Part shown: positions 37,309-48,103 of the stretch, one piece after another
Layout: each line of letters opens with the position of its first letter
Position numbering within the stretch: the stretch's first letter is position 1
Source of the DNA: Gordius sp. MW1
Lineage: Eukaryota; Nematomorpha; Gordioida; Gordea; Gordiidae
Direction: 5' to 3'
DNA length: 64,000 nucleotides
Assembly (NCBI GenBank): GCA_964036665.1
Contig: OZ038526.1
Location: forward strand, 24,800,001 to 24,864,000
Position numbers and translations under genes: made by a program
The notes under the pieces: generated by a model
The model's input: only the letters and a program-made list of their open reading frames with translations
Databases searched by the model: none
What the model was told of the DNA's origin: nothing

Positions 37309-39503
37309 TAGAGCCCTGCAAAATGAATTTTTTTCTGCCCGGCCCGAGCTCGACGTTTCCGTTTTTATTTAGCCCGACCTAGCGACTTTTTATTTTTGGC
37401 ACGCCCGAGCCCGACCCGATTTTTCAAATATTTCAAAAATTTATTTTAAAAATTTTTAAAATTATTTTACCATATAAATACATAGTGTAAATTGAATCGT
37501 AATTTACAACTAGAATAAGTTTGGAATAAAATTCTCATTTTCACTCGCTACAATATTCAGCCAGTAATCTAAAACTGGAAATCTAACTTTATGATATTTA
37601 TCTAACAGTTCCAAATAAAAAACTTTTTAAAAAAATTCCTTATTTATTTTCTAAAGTAATTAGCTACTATGAATTTATTTAAGTACTAGAATAAGATTTG
37701 CAATTTAGGTCAAAATATTATAGACAGGGGGAAAAAGCTGAAGCTAGGAAGCTATATAGTGTATGGTGTACGAAGATAATTATATAATATCGAGTTGTGT
37801 TTGTTTAAATCATATTTTATAAAAGATTAGTGGGCCATTCCAGGACAAATCAAAACGGTTTCAACCGACCATTTCAGATCAGGATGGTGAGGGTGTAGGT
37901 CTCATTTATTAGATTAATTTCTCAAAGTTTTACCCATTTTGGGACAATACTTTTTAAGTTATGGACGTTTAAAGGGCCAAAATCACGTTCGGGAGCGTTT
38001 TATGAATTTTAATATTTTTGTCATATTTTTGAAAGTAATTGCGTTATTCACTCAGATTTTGGTGCATTTTGTTCCTAAAAAAATTCTCTATCGAAATAAT
38101 TTAACCAAAAACCTCAAACTTTTGCGGTTAATTTTTTGTGGTAAAATTAGTGAAAAATCATAAAAACATATTTCTCCGGTATATGAAATCACCAATTTCA
38201 CAATGTGAACTCCTTTATGACCCATTATCATATTTCAATCATAAAAAGTTTGGACGCGGCTACGAGATGGTCAAAAATTTAAAAAATTGCATTTTCAACA
38301 AAAATATTTATAGATGGCGGTATAATCAATTATCACAAGAACATATTATGGTGTTTATTTTTTATCAAATTGCAAATTTATAAAGAATATATGGTAAATA
38401 AATAATATTGGAATAAAAATAAACTTACATTTGATTTTTTTTTCTGCGCAATTGGTAATTATCCGAGTTTGAAAATTAGATCTTGAATATTAACTTAAAT
38501 GATATAGGGGTATGCTAAAATTAATATGAGGTTAAAAAAATAAATAAATACTAATATGATGGCAAAATTGCTCATATGTTTTTATTTTTATACTGATAAT
38601 CCATGCTAAAAAAAAAATTTATGCAGGAAGGTATTTGAAAAAAATTTCTTGCTAGTTGTGACCATTTTTTATCTTAATTAAACCTAAAGTTATTTTCAAA
38701 CTCAGTTACTTGCCCACCGCGTAGATAAAAGTTCAAAATTTAAGTTGATTTTTAATCCAATATTATTTATTTACCATATATTTTTAAAAAATTTGGAATT
38801 TGATAAAAAGCAAACACCATAATATGTTCTTGTGATAATTGATTTACCGCCATCTATAAATATTTTTGTTGAAAATGCAATTTTTCGAATTTTTAACCAT
38901 CTCGTAGCCGCGCCCAAACTTTTTATGATTGAAGTATGATAATGGGTCATAAAGGAGTTTACATTGTGAAATTGGTGATTTCATATACCGGAGAAATATG
39001 TTTTTATGATTTTTCACTAATTTTACCACAAAAAATTAACCGCAAAAGTTTGAGGTTTTGGTTAAATTATTTCGATAGAGAATTTTTTAGGAACAAAATG
39101 CACCAAAATCTGAGTGAATAACGCAATTAATTTCAAAAATATGACAAAAATAGTAAAATTCATAAAACGCTCCCGAACGTGATTTTAGCCCTTTAAACGT
39201 CCATACATAAAAAAGTATTGGCCCAAAATGGCTAAAACTTTCAGAAATTAATCTAATAAATGAGGCCTACACCCTCACCAAAAATTATCCTGATCTGAAA
39301 TGGTCGGTCGAAAATCGTCTTTTTTTTGACGAATCGACATGGAATGGGGCCCTAGTTTGCTTTAGTTATATCGTGCCGGGCTCGGTCCTTAAGTCGGGCC
39401 GCCTCATCAAGCCCGACCCGAGCCCGATTGTTTTATTAAATTCTGCCCGAGCCCGGCCCAAGCCCGATCGGGTCGGGCTCTGGGCGGCTCGTGCATGGCT
39501 CTA
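37309..39503. mobile_element. hAT-type element with 8-bp target duplication, nested in a MITE
   Basis: Ends TAGAGCCCTGCA and TGCATGGCTCTA are inverted. CCCCCTCT lies directly on both sides (37,301-37,308 and 39,504-39,511), an exact 8-bp duplication. The outer 100-150 bp are rich in GCCCGAGCCCG words, seen in other elements here (10,735; 44,335; 50,570; 55,210). There is no transposase; the middle is filled by the inverted repeat at 37,831-39,355. Confidence 0.9.
37831..39355. mobile_element. Foldback element with ~600-bp inverted arms
   Basis: Arms 37,831-about 38,425 and about 38,745-39,355 are inverted copies, very similar but with scattered differences, around a ~310-bp spacer. The outer ends carry GGGCCATTCCA and TGGAATGGGGCCC. 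Both arms hold the same ~60-80 codon frame, so it is repeat sequence, not a gene. It sits inside the hAT element and so inserted last, or was the hAT's own filling. Confidence 0.85.
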
Positions 39504-39842
39504 CCCCCTCTAAATCCAAAAAATTTGTTAAAATTTATAAAAATTATGGCTAAAATTTTAAGATCACTTTGCCCCCCCCCTCTAATTCCAATGCTGGCTA
39601 CGCCAGCTATATCTCAGTTATTTAATGTTTTTAAATCTTAGTATGAGTTTATAATGGAAAGTAAGCGAAGAATACCTTGTTTTTACTAGCGGGATCTTAA
39701 TTTTTTTTAATTATAATATAGGCTTATTTGAGTTCTAAAGAATGTCTTACTAATTTTGGGGTTTTAGGGCGTTAAGGCCAAAATTTGCAAATTCTTTTTC
39801 ATTTCTTAAAATTGACTTATTTGATCAAATATGGAGTGTATA

Positions 39843-41148
39843 CTATAACCATAAACTACATAGACTGCTCATCACGGTATAAAATGTGTGTGTTTTTTTC
39901 CGCCATTTTGAATAACACATAATATACCTCAATACCCTCACAAACAAGGTCAATTATGAATTATAAAAATACAATAAAAATTAAAAATGTAAAAACTGTA
40001 ATAATATTAAAATTAATCTAATAAATTATATTTCATAATACATAAATATTGTATTAATGCTCAATTTGTTAGTTGGGAATTAATGATAAAGTAAAGAAGT
40101 ATATATTTTGAAAAGGTGAATGAAACATATTGAACTTATTAGATATCAACAACATTATATTGACACATTTCATAAAAATTAAAAATGTTAAAACTGTAAT
40201 GATATTAAAATTAATCTAATAAATTATATATCAGAATACATAAATATTGTATTAATGCTCAATTTGTTAGTTGGGAATTAATGATAAAGAAAAGAAGTAT
40301 ATATTTTAAAAAGGTGAATGAAACATATTGAACTTGTTAGATATCAACAACATTATATTGACACATTTCATAAAAATTAAAAATGTAAAAACTGTAATAA
40401 TATTAAAATCAATCTAATAAATTATATATCAGAATACATAAATATTGTATTAATGCTCAATTTGTTATTTGGGAATTAATGATAAAGTAAAGAAGTATAA
40501 ATTTAAAAAGGTGAATGAAACATATTAAACTTGTTAGATATCAACAACATTATATTGACACATTTCATAAAAATTAAAAACTGTAATAATATTACAATTA
40601 ATCTAATAAATTATATTTCAGAATACATAAATATTGTATTAATGCTCAATTTGTAAGTTGGGAATTAATGATAAAGTAAAGAAGTATATATTTTAAAAAG
40701 GTGAATGAAACATATTGAACTTGTTAGATATCAACAACATTATATTGACACATTTCATAAAAATTAAAAATGTTAAAACTGTAATGATATTAAAATTAAT
40801 CTAATAAATTATATATCAGAATACATAAATATTGTAGTAATACTCAATTTGTTACTTGGGAATTAATGATAAAGTAAAGAAGTATATAATGTACCCTCTC
40901 AAATAAGGTCAATTATGAATTAAGACCTAATTTTTTTTAAAAATATCGTATATCTTGTAATATCTTACTTATTTATGGTATCAAATCCTTTTTTCTTTAA
41001 CTCTCCTGTTCGAAGAAAACGACATAGCGCAAAACCACATTATATGATATAGGACGGTAGTGTTATTCAAAATGGAGGCAAATTTCACACACAATTTGCC
41101 ATATGGAACATATGATATGGGCAGTCTATGTAGTCTATGACTATAACA
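39843..41148. mobile_element. TIR element filled with five ~196-bp tandem repeats
   Basis: Both ends carry a ~90-bp inverted repeat: CTACATAGACTGC near the tip and CCATTTTGAATAACAC at the inner edge. Between them (39,970-40,890) lie about 4.6 tandem copies with period 198, 198, 189 and 198, each containing AAACTGTAAT and ending ATTGACACATTTCAT. No coding sequence. A lone end of the same family lies at 6,322-6,405. Confidence 0.85.
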
Positions 41149-42210
41149 TGAAAAGGTAAACAAGGGGGCGGAATCTTTTATGTTAAATTGCAACTTGCAT
41201 TGCATATTTTTGAACTCCAAACTGAAGTCGACATTTTAAACTTAAAACTCATTTCCCATCACCAAACTAACCATGGAATGACCATCAAGACAATTACTGC
41301 TCAAAATTCGTTACAGACAATAATATTTTATTGTAAGGGAGGAGTGATCTCTTCGTTACAAAATTGATTATTTACATTAAGTTGTTATTTTATTTAATCA
41401 AATATTCGTTTTTTAGATGTAGCCTAAAACGACAGGACTCAAGTTAATGCGTTTGATCGCCATAATTTATAAAGATCTCTTGAAAAGCATCTCTCCCTGT
41501 CTATCAAACTTTTATATCCAAACACAAATTGCTACACTTTACATTCATTGCTCTCACTCTACTTGTTCAACACTTATTATGCATGGCATGTATATTATCC
41601 TTAAAAATTAACGTTTAAATATTATGATCTAAAATCTATTTATCGCGTTACTTTTGTGATTGCTTTATTAAGAATCGAGTCTCAACTTTGAAACCATAAA
41701 GTTCAATTATCTATGAAACAATTTATGTCTCAACGCGAATTGTAGTGTTTTAATTAGTGTTCCTTTTTTATAGTAATCACACGTCAATACTTTTTATACC
41801 CTATTGCCCACATAGTTTATTTATCAACCTATTATATATCGTAAAAACTAGAATATTTTAAAAGAAATATTGTAAAAGTCGAGTTTTTAATCGTGATACT
41901 ACTGATATCTTTACGTTTGTTATAATATAATAAATATAAGAGGAATCTAGTCTCAGGTTTATCTTGTGGTAATTGCCATAGACGACTATTCAATAATAGT
42001 TGGGATGTTCTTTTAGCATTAAAAGTATTTCGCTGGCGCCCTGGCTTTTGATAGGTTTGTTGCCATGGAAATTTAAGAATTTTTCCCGTTTAATTGGTTG
42101 TAGTTGTTGCTGTTGTTTACTCATTCTCTTACTTTCAATTTTATCCATATTTGGTACGTATCTACAATTTGTGTAATATTAAGTTTAATTTTAGATTAGC
42201 TCACGAGTAC
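41149..42210. other. Stretch without a gene or named repeat
   Basis: A+T-rich sequence with no long frame and no repeat that recurs in the window. Confidence 0.4.
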
Positions 42211-42214
42211 TGCC

Positions 42215-42419
42215 AAGTGTTGTAAAAACAGCTGGGTTTTATTTGGTCTACCTTTGGTTTTAGTCGACTAAACATGAATAGACTAAAGATTTCTTGGTCA
42301 AACCTTTCATCTATTTCTGCGACTAATAAAAACAGACCAAAAAATCTTTGGTTTGTTGCTGTTTAGTCGACTTAAACTAAAGGTCGACCAAACAAAACCC
42401 AGCCGTTTTTACAACACTT
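42215..42419. mobile_element. hAT-like palindromic MITE, complete
   Basis: Inverted ends start AAGTGTTGTAAAAAC and extend about 60 bp each, with GGTTTTAGTCGACTAAAC on the left and its partner on the right, so nearly the whole element folds on itself. Flanks GTACTGCC and GTTCTGAC match at 6 of 8 bases. Relatives lie at 20,585 and 735. Confidence 0.8.
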
Positions 42420-42666
42420 GTTCTGACTTAACGCTGAATGTGTGACTTAAATAAAAATTTTATAACTACTTGTAGGTTTAAGATATCAAAAACTTGTTTG
42501 CCAACGTATGGTTTTGGTTAATGTTAAAAAATTAGTTAAATATATTACTACTTATATTAGATTGTAATGTTTTCATTTAACCATTTATATTGTTTAGATG
42601 TTTAAATCAAGAAAAAGTAAGGCTCACAAAGCTTAAATCTTTTTAGTATAAAGTGTAATATCTTAT

Positions 42667-45141
42667 TTACAATCCAGGATATTTTTTGGCACGATGTGGT
42701 AAATCTTGGGGATTAATGGTTTTAATGTTGTACAAATCTTCTTTCGCGTAAACGCCTGAAATGATAGGTTCCTTAAAATCATCTAAAACACTGTTAAAAA
42801 AGAAGTTATTATTATAAATAAAATGCAAAGAAATGTTAGGTAATTTTCATATTTTGTTATACTAGCCTTAGCTTTATAAGGGTATGAAAGAGGGCATTTG
42901 TTTAACAAAATTTAAAAAAGTCTTTAATATTTATCTCTTGCAAACTTTCTAGATACACGTAACCAGAATTTAAATGTGAGAGGGCAAAAAATTTATGAGT
43001 AATTTAGAAAGGCAAAGTTAGCTATTTTGTTTAAAATCGAGCTAAGATAGATATCTATTCAGTTCGGATGGAGGTAGGGAATTTTGCACAATTGTGAGGG
43101 GTAATATTTTCCCTTAACCTTTTCAAAAAAACCTTTCTTGTTATAATGCTTTTTTGGAGAATGTAGGGCGTAAGGTGTTATGATAAAATTAATTTCCACA
43201 AAATTTAACCCATTTTATTATAGCTATCATTTGTCTAAACTTTCATAATACTAATACACTTATGCTTATAGCTTTAATTTAAATTTGAATCAAGTTATAT
43301 CAATTTTAAAAGTTTTGCAAAACCCATTGTTAATTATATTAAAGATCGAATTTTGAGATCATTTTAATTACACTGATCAACAATTAATAGACTTATAAAA
43401 TCAACGGGCAAACTGTCTGCAGATTCTGGTAGATTTTTTTTTTATTTTTTCCCTTTACGTCAAGTTGTTGAAATATTTGCTGTCATAGTTGAACAGCGAT
43501 TTTGGCGTTTTTTAAACGTCAATAACTTGCAAATAAATCGGCAAATTTTAGTTCAATAAATTTGATTTATAAATAAGGGGGAGAGTAATCGTTTAAATTT
43601 TTCTCGCTATTTTAGATATATTGTGGTGTTCCCCCCTTCCTCTTATTCATAATATTACTTAACGTTTTTTCATTACCCCTTTACTCAGAAGTTTTAGTTA
43701 AAAAAACATTTTTATTGCTGGAAATGTACTGAGTCATCAGCTTTAGCAAAAACGTTTACTCTGGAAATGTGCCAAGTAATCGTGTTGTTATAAAATCGCT
43801 AGTTAAGCGCGCACATAAAAGACTAGCTTATTTGTTTTTGTTTGTTTGTTCCCCCCTTCCTCCCACACACACACTTACTCTTAGACGCTTAAATTTTACT
43901 TTACTTTTGTTTATGATGAATAATGCTTGTTTTTATCGCTATGATATTATTACCCAGTTTTATTGATTTTATTAACCTGCGTTGGCGATTATTATATTGC
44001 ATCACCTTTTTCCCCTATCACTTGTTTTTTGAGTAATAGTTACGAAAAAAATGTAACATTTTTGAAAACAAGAAATTTCGCGGATCCATTTTTTCGCAGA
44101 TATATTTTTTAAAATTATAAGTAGCCAAATAATACTTGCAGTTTAAATAAATAATTTAATTGAATTATGCACAATTTGAAATATTATTACGTTCAATTAA
44201 AATTCTAAAATTGGACATTAATATTTTAAATTATCTTATCTCTATCTTTTTACATTGACAAAGCCTCAGACTAGGGTCGCCTTTCCTTCCCTTTAACACT
44301 AGGAATTGCGTGTTGTTGTTTATCTACTACTATTAGAGACCTGCACGACTCGGCCCGGCCCTCGGGATAGCCTTGGACGGGCTTTGGCTTAACAAGGGGC
44401 CATGCCTGGACGGGCCGTAATATAACCTAACGGGCTCGGGCTAGGCCTAGATATTCGTAAGGCCAGCAAAAAGCCCGTTAATTTGATTTTTAATTGTGTT
44501 TTAGAAAGCATAAACAAAGGTTTGTTTTTATAATGATCCAATTTATAATTATATTTGATGTTTATTAAATTAACAAGGATTATGGATTCCTCTCCCCTTT
44601 ATTAATAAATCAAATTTATTGAATTTAAATTTTACCGATGCAAGTTATTGACGTTTGAAAAACGCCAAGATCTGTTTTTAACAACTTTTACACCATATAT
44701 TTTAAAAATTTGAAGTATTAGGAAAAAATTAAAAAAATTTTTTTGTTCACCGCGAAAAACTCTACCAAATCTGCAAAAGTGTGACGGATTTCTCTTTTTG
44801 AACCGTGTTATAAAAACAAATCGCTTAAATATATCTGACTTACCCAGTAAGCTTAAATAACATAATTTACCATGCATTGTGGTTTTATATATGAATTACC
44901 CCAAAACGTCTAAATTGCCGTTAATTTTATCCAGAAAGTCGTCTTCATGATTCTGGGCTTTCGTGTTGAGGATTACTTCACTTTCATGATTCATATAATT
45001 AAATCTCTTCACTCTGTCATCTTCTAAAAAATCTTGCTTTGACTTTTTCCTGGAGTAAATTTGATTAAAAGCTGGAAAATTTGAATTTTGCAATGATGTT
45101 TTTTTAATAAAAAGGTTGGGATTATAATTTGACTTAAGCAT
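42667..45141 (-). CDS. Two-exon gene of unknown family, 121 aa
   Basis: Exon 1 is 45,141-44,900 and exon 2 is 42,790-42,667, read on the minus strand. The join uses GGGTAATTC as donor and TTTTTTAACAG as acceptor and keeps the frame (GG plus T). The protein starts MLKSNYNPNLFIKKTSLQNS, with basic and hydroxylated residues and little acid early on, which could suit a mitochondrial signal. A charged middle follows (QDFLEDDRVKRFNYMNHESE), and the end is DDFKEPIISGVYAKEDLYNI then NPQDLPHRAKKYPGL. I do not recognise the family. Reading flow and splice phase support it; the 2.1 kb intron is filled with repeats. The DDFKEPII segment is shared with the frame at 31,422-31,604. Confidence 0.55.
43340..43580 (+). 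repeat. Dispersed repeat shared with 7,660-7,860
   Basis: Carries TTTTCCCTTTACGTCAAGTT and GCGTTTTTTAAACGTCAATA, the same order as at 7,750-7,840. The first half of the family appears on the minus strand at 44,830-44,760. All lie in or beside the intron of the 121-aa gene or in gene-poor DNA. Confidence 0.7.
44335..44470. mobile_element. hAT-type end related to the element at 37,309
   Basis: TAGAGACCTGCACGACTCGG closely resembles the end TAGAGCCATGCACGAGCCGC of the hAT element at 37,309-39,503, and is followed by GGCCCGGCCC-type words. A matching right end was not pinned down; GC-rich blocks at 45,370-45,420 and 45,655-45,785 may belong to it or to relatives. Confidence 0.55.
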
Positions 45142-45459
45142 TAACTGGTTGTAGATAAAAAATTTGCGGAAAATCTAAAGAAAAAGGAGATAATAATGTC
45201 TAAATCATTTGTTTGTTCATTTATAATAAAATATTAAATTTCATGTAATGACGTATTAAATTACTTAAACGACAATTTTTATTAAGCAGAAGCGATGCTA
45301 AAATTAAAATCCTCCTCGTCGTTTTGAAGATTTCCATGTTATTTGCATGTAGGGCGGAGACCAGAAAAGCCCGGCCCGCTGCCCGAACCTGCCAACCCGG
45401 GCCGCGAGCCGGGCAGGACAACTCTCGTAAATTTCGATTTTTGGGCGAGCACCATAACA

Positions 45460-46260
45460 ATATTCGGGCAATTAAGATTGAATGATATTTCCTAATGATG
45501 TATTATATTGTTTTCGTGTATTATTTTGTCATTTTTTATTTAAATTTATATAATATTTGTTAATCCGAGTTCAAATCCAAGAAAATCGGAAACTAAAATA
45601 AAATTTTTACAAAATATAACATTATTAAAAGTTTTGAAAAACATTATTTGGGACGGGCAGGGGCAGCTTATAAGGGCATGGCGGGGCGGACGCTTATAAG
45701 GGCTCGAGCGGGTCCGGGCAGGCAGCTTAGTTATAAATTAGGCCGAGTTCGACCATTAAATTTTTAACAAATCTGACCTCTGTTAGGGTATGTATGTATT
45801 TACCCCGATGACATTCAAGTGCTTGGCTAAATGGGATAGCTAAGATTGAGTCCCATCAAACACCTCACGGTGCATCTCGAGCCAGGTTAAAGTGTATTAG
45901 TATAGATAAAGATATGTTTTAGTACGCGAGTATCAGTGAAAAATATTAATTATAATTGTCGTATCCCTTGATACGCGGATATTCCCCATTTCCCCTCACC
46001 CCTTGTAAAACAGTGTATCTCATTCGATTAATTACAAAAGTTCATTTATTGTTAGATTTCTTAACATTGTCGGGTCTTTTGATATTATAACATCTGCCTA
46101 TCAGAGGCATACTCACTGAGAACCCCTTTTCCTGTAACCTTAAGTTCATAGTGATACTTTTACTTTCTATTTAATTTCAGTACGTGTGTTACTTTACCCC
46201 CCCCCCCCCCCCCCCACACGCGCTTATACTTATTTGTTATTTCTTCCCCATTGATCAACT
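45460..46260. other. Gene-poor stretch with GC-rich transposon fragments
   Basis: 45,655-45,785 has CGGGCAGGGGCAGCTTATAAG-type words of hAT-like ends. A run of about 20 C lies at 46,198-46,217. No gene seen. Confidence 0.4.
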
Positions 46261-46275
46261 TGACGCATCATTGAA

Positions 46276-46432
46276 CTTAAGACGGAAAATATAATAATTA
46301 TAATGAACCGAAAACGCGTTATTAAGATATACAATAAAAATGTAGCTCCTATTATATCTTAAGACGGAAAATATAATAATTATAATGAACCGAAAACGCG
46401 TTATTAAGATATACAATAAAAATGTAGCTCCT
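46276..46432 (+). repeat. Perfect 75-bp tandem duplication, period 82
   Basis: The segment starting CTTAAGACGGAAAATATAAT and ending TGTAGCTCCT occurs at 46,276-46,350 and again, unchanged, at 46,358-46,432, separated by ATTATAT. The lack of any difference means the duplication is recent or a local assembly error. Confidence 0.95.
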
Positions 46433-46439
46433 GATTCCC

Positions 46440-47062
46440 CCTTCTAACTACTCCCTTTGGGGAGGACAACCTGTAAAGCGGTAGACTCATCTTTATTTAA
46501 AGGCCTTACGCTCGCCCCAACATCTCCCAATAACTTTCCTCAATTATTACAATAGATTTCTGTTGATACCCCTTCCTTCAAACTTTTCACGTACTCGTGT
46601 TCCCCCGCGGCCCAGGAATACGAGAATAATAATTAAAAATAGTCAAAAAACACGTGTGGAGCTAGGTAGATTAGTAGTTGTGGTTAATTCGTCACAGGAG
46701 GGTACGTCGCGGGGAAGTGGGAGGCTAAAAAAGTCCATTTAGAACTGTTTTGCAAAATGGGAAGTATTAAATTGAATTCGTGGTTAAAGGAACGGAGTTC
46801 GTGAAGTTTTATGGATTCAGGATTCTCTGCATATAAGGTTTCGCTATTGAGGGGGTCTCCATAATATCGACCCCAGACATCTATTTAATCCACTGCGCCT
46901 AGACTGATATGCCATATTTCCATTTTCGCGATATGACTATGTTTAGGAGGAATTTTTTCTAAGGCTTGAGAGACTAAAAAGCGAAGTGAACTTTGACTTT
47001 ATTTATCATTCTTTTTCTTAATATCTTTATATTCATCGTGAAATTTATCATATATGTAAATA
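46440..47062. other. Stretch without a supported gene
   Basis: Mixed composition with several C-rich words, but no long frame or repeat family recognised. Confidence 0.35.
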
Positions 47063-47404
47063 TGAGGCGACATAGTGAAACCACAGACGATTATTTTCGC
47101 CCGCGGCAAAAAGCGCACGAAATAAGATACAAATCAGTTTGTACTTCTCGCGCGATAATTAAAAAATGTATGTGTGTATTTTTTATATAATTTTATATGT
47201 TTATAGAATAGATTTTATCAATAATATTCGTGCAATACCATTGATATATGATAAATTTTACGATGAATATAAAGATATTAAAAAAAGAGTAAAGAGTTTG
47301 ATAAATGAGCCCAAAAATTCACTTCACTTTTTTTGCTTTCGCGCGTCATCACGAACGCCCCTTAACGTTGATGATTACATCTGTAAAGAAAATATTACAA
47401 ACTA
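47063..47404 (+). CDS. Possible MADF-like gene fragment
   Basis: A frame starting MRRHSETTDDYFRPRQKAHE can be joined through a ~39-nt GT-AG intron (donor near 47,176, acceptor at about 47,208) to one reading IDFINNIRAIPLIYDKFYDE then YKDIKKR. The second part resembles the first half of a MADF domain, a DNA-binding fold of transposase origin used in Adf-1-type regulators (pattern LIxxVxxxPxLYDxxxxxYKD). The expected tryptophan and second half are absent; the frame continues with an unrelated tail and stops. It could be a remnant, or one exon of a larger gene whose next exon I did not find. Confidence 0.25.
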
Positions 47405-47419
47405 ATCTCAACATTTTGT

Positions 47420-47990
47420 TCAGTTTTGTTTGAACATTCTTAAGGGTTGGGCCTTTCAGTGACCAGTTTCGCATTTATAAAGTAGAGTAGGTGGTAAATT
47501 CCATATAGAGTAGCATGAATAGAATTTTTTCAGAGCTTTATTCAATTTGCTAGAGAAGTCTAGATGGGAGTATGTATCAGGAAAGAGAATAAATTGTAAA
47601 AAGTTTACCGATTGTGAAATTGGGTTAATCATTAGTCCACTTTCTGGGTCTCCATGTTGAATCTGTCAATGAAGTTCTGTGCTCTGAAGATTCAGTCGGA
47701 GATTATGCATAGATGGTCTGCCAATAGAAGGGAAGGGATTTTTTGATTATTCATAAAGATACCGTTAAATGGTAATGTCGATTCTTTATTATAAGATTCA
47801 AAGCAGTGAAGAATAAAAGAGGTGAGAGTAGGCATCCCTGCTTAACTCCTGAATTAACTAAAATAGGGTTGGAGCGTTCGTGCAGATGTTTGACGACCAC
47901 TTCCATGTCCTTATAAAGGAGGAAGATAAGTCAATGAATCTTTTTGAGGATCTTAGGAGCTAGATTCAAAAGGGTCATGCACAAATTGAC
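47420..47990 (-). pseudogene. LINE reverse transcriptase fragment
   Basis: On the minus strand YKDMEVVVKHL is followed by VNSGVKQGCLLSPLLFFTAL, the typical RT motif with GVKQGCxLSPLLF. ADHLCIISD follows after a frame change, where the catalytic site would be ADDLCIIS; here the second Asp is His. A piece resembling the GLxIN region comes next. Frame changes and the altered catalytic site show it is dead. Whether it belongs with the other LINE relics here cannot be told. Confidence 0.7.
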
Positions 47991-48103
47991 ACAATGCATG
48001 CAAGTGTTAAATTTTCTTCTAATATCATTTACTTATTTAACAAATCAAATTTGGTTTAACAAAGCTTCCCCAAATCGCCTTTATTATTCCCTTATCACTC
48101 GTC

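Larger units (their letters stand above)
37254..39604. mobile_element. CATGGGCG MITE split by a later hAT insertion
   Basis: The left part (37,254-37,308) starts CATGGGCCTAGCCAGG. The right part (39,504-39,604) continues CCCCCTCTAAATCC and ends GGCTACGCC. Joined, they make a normal type A copy. It begins 28 bp after the FOXK stop codon, so the gene's 3' untranslated region or its poly(A) site must lie in or near it. Confidence 0.85.

Noticed and set aside
38138..39029. Matching open frames in both arms of the foldback (MVKLVKNHKNIFLRYM...)
   Set aside because: They are the same repeat read twice in opposite orientation. There are no family motifs, and the arms differ without preserving the frame end.
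44632..44877. 81-codon minus-strand frame between the two exons of the 121-aa gene
   Set aside because: It overlaps the dispersed repeat also found near 7,660, so it is intronic repeat sequence.
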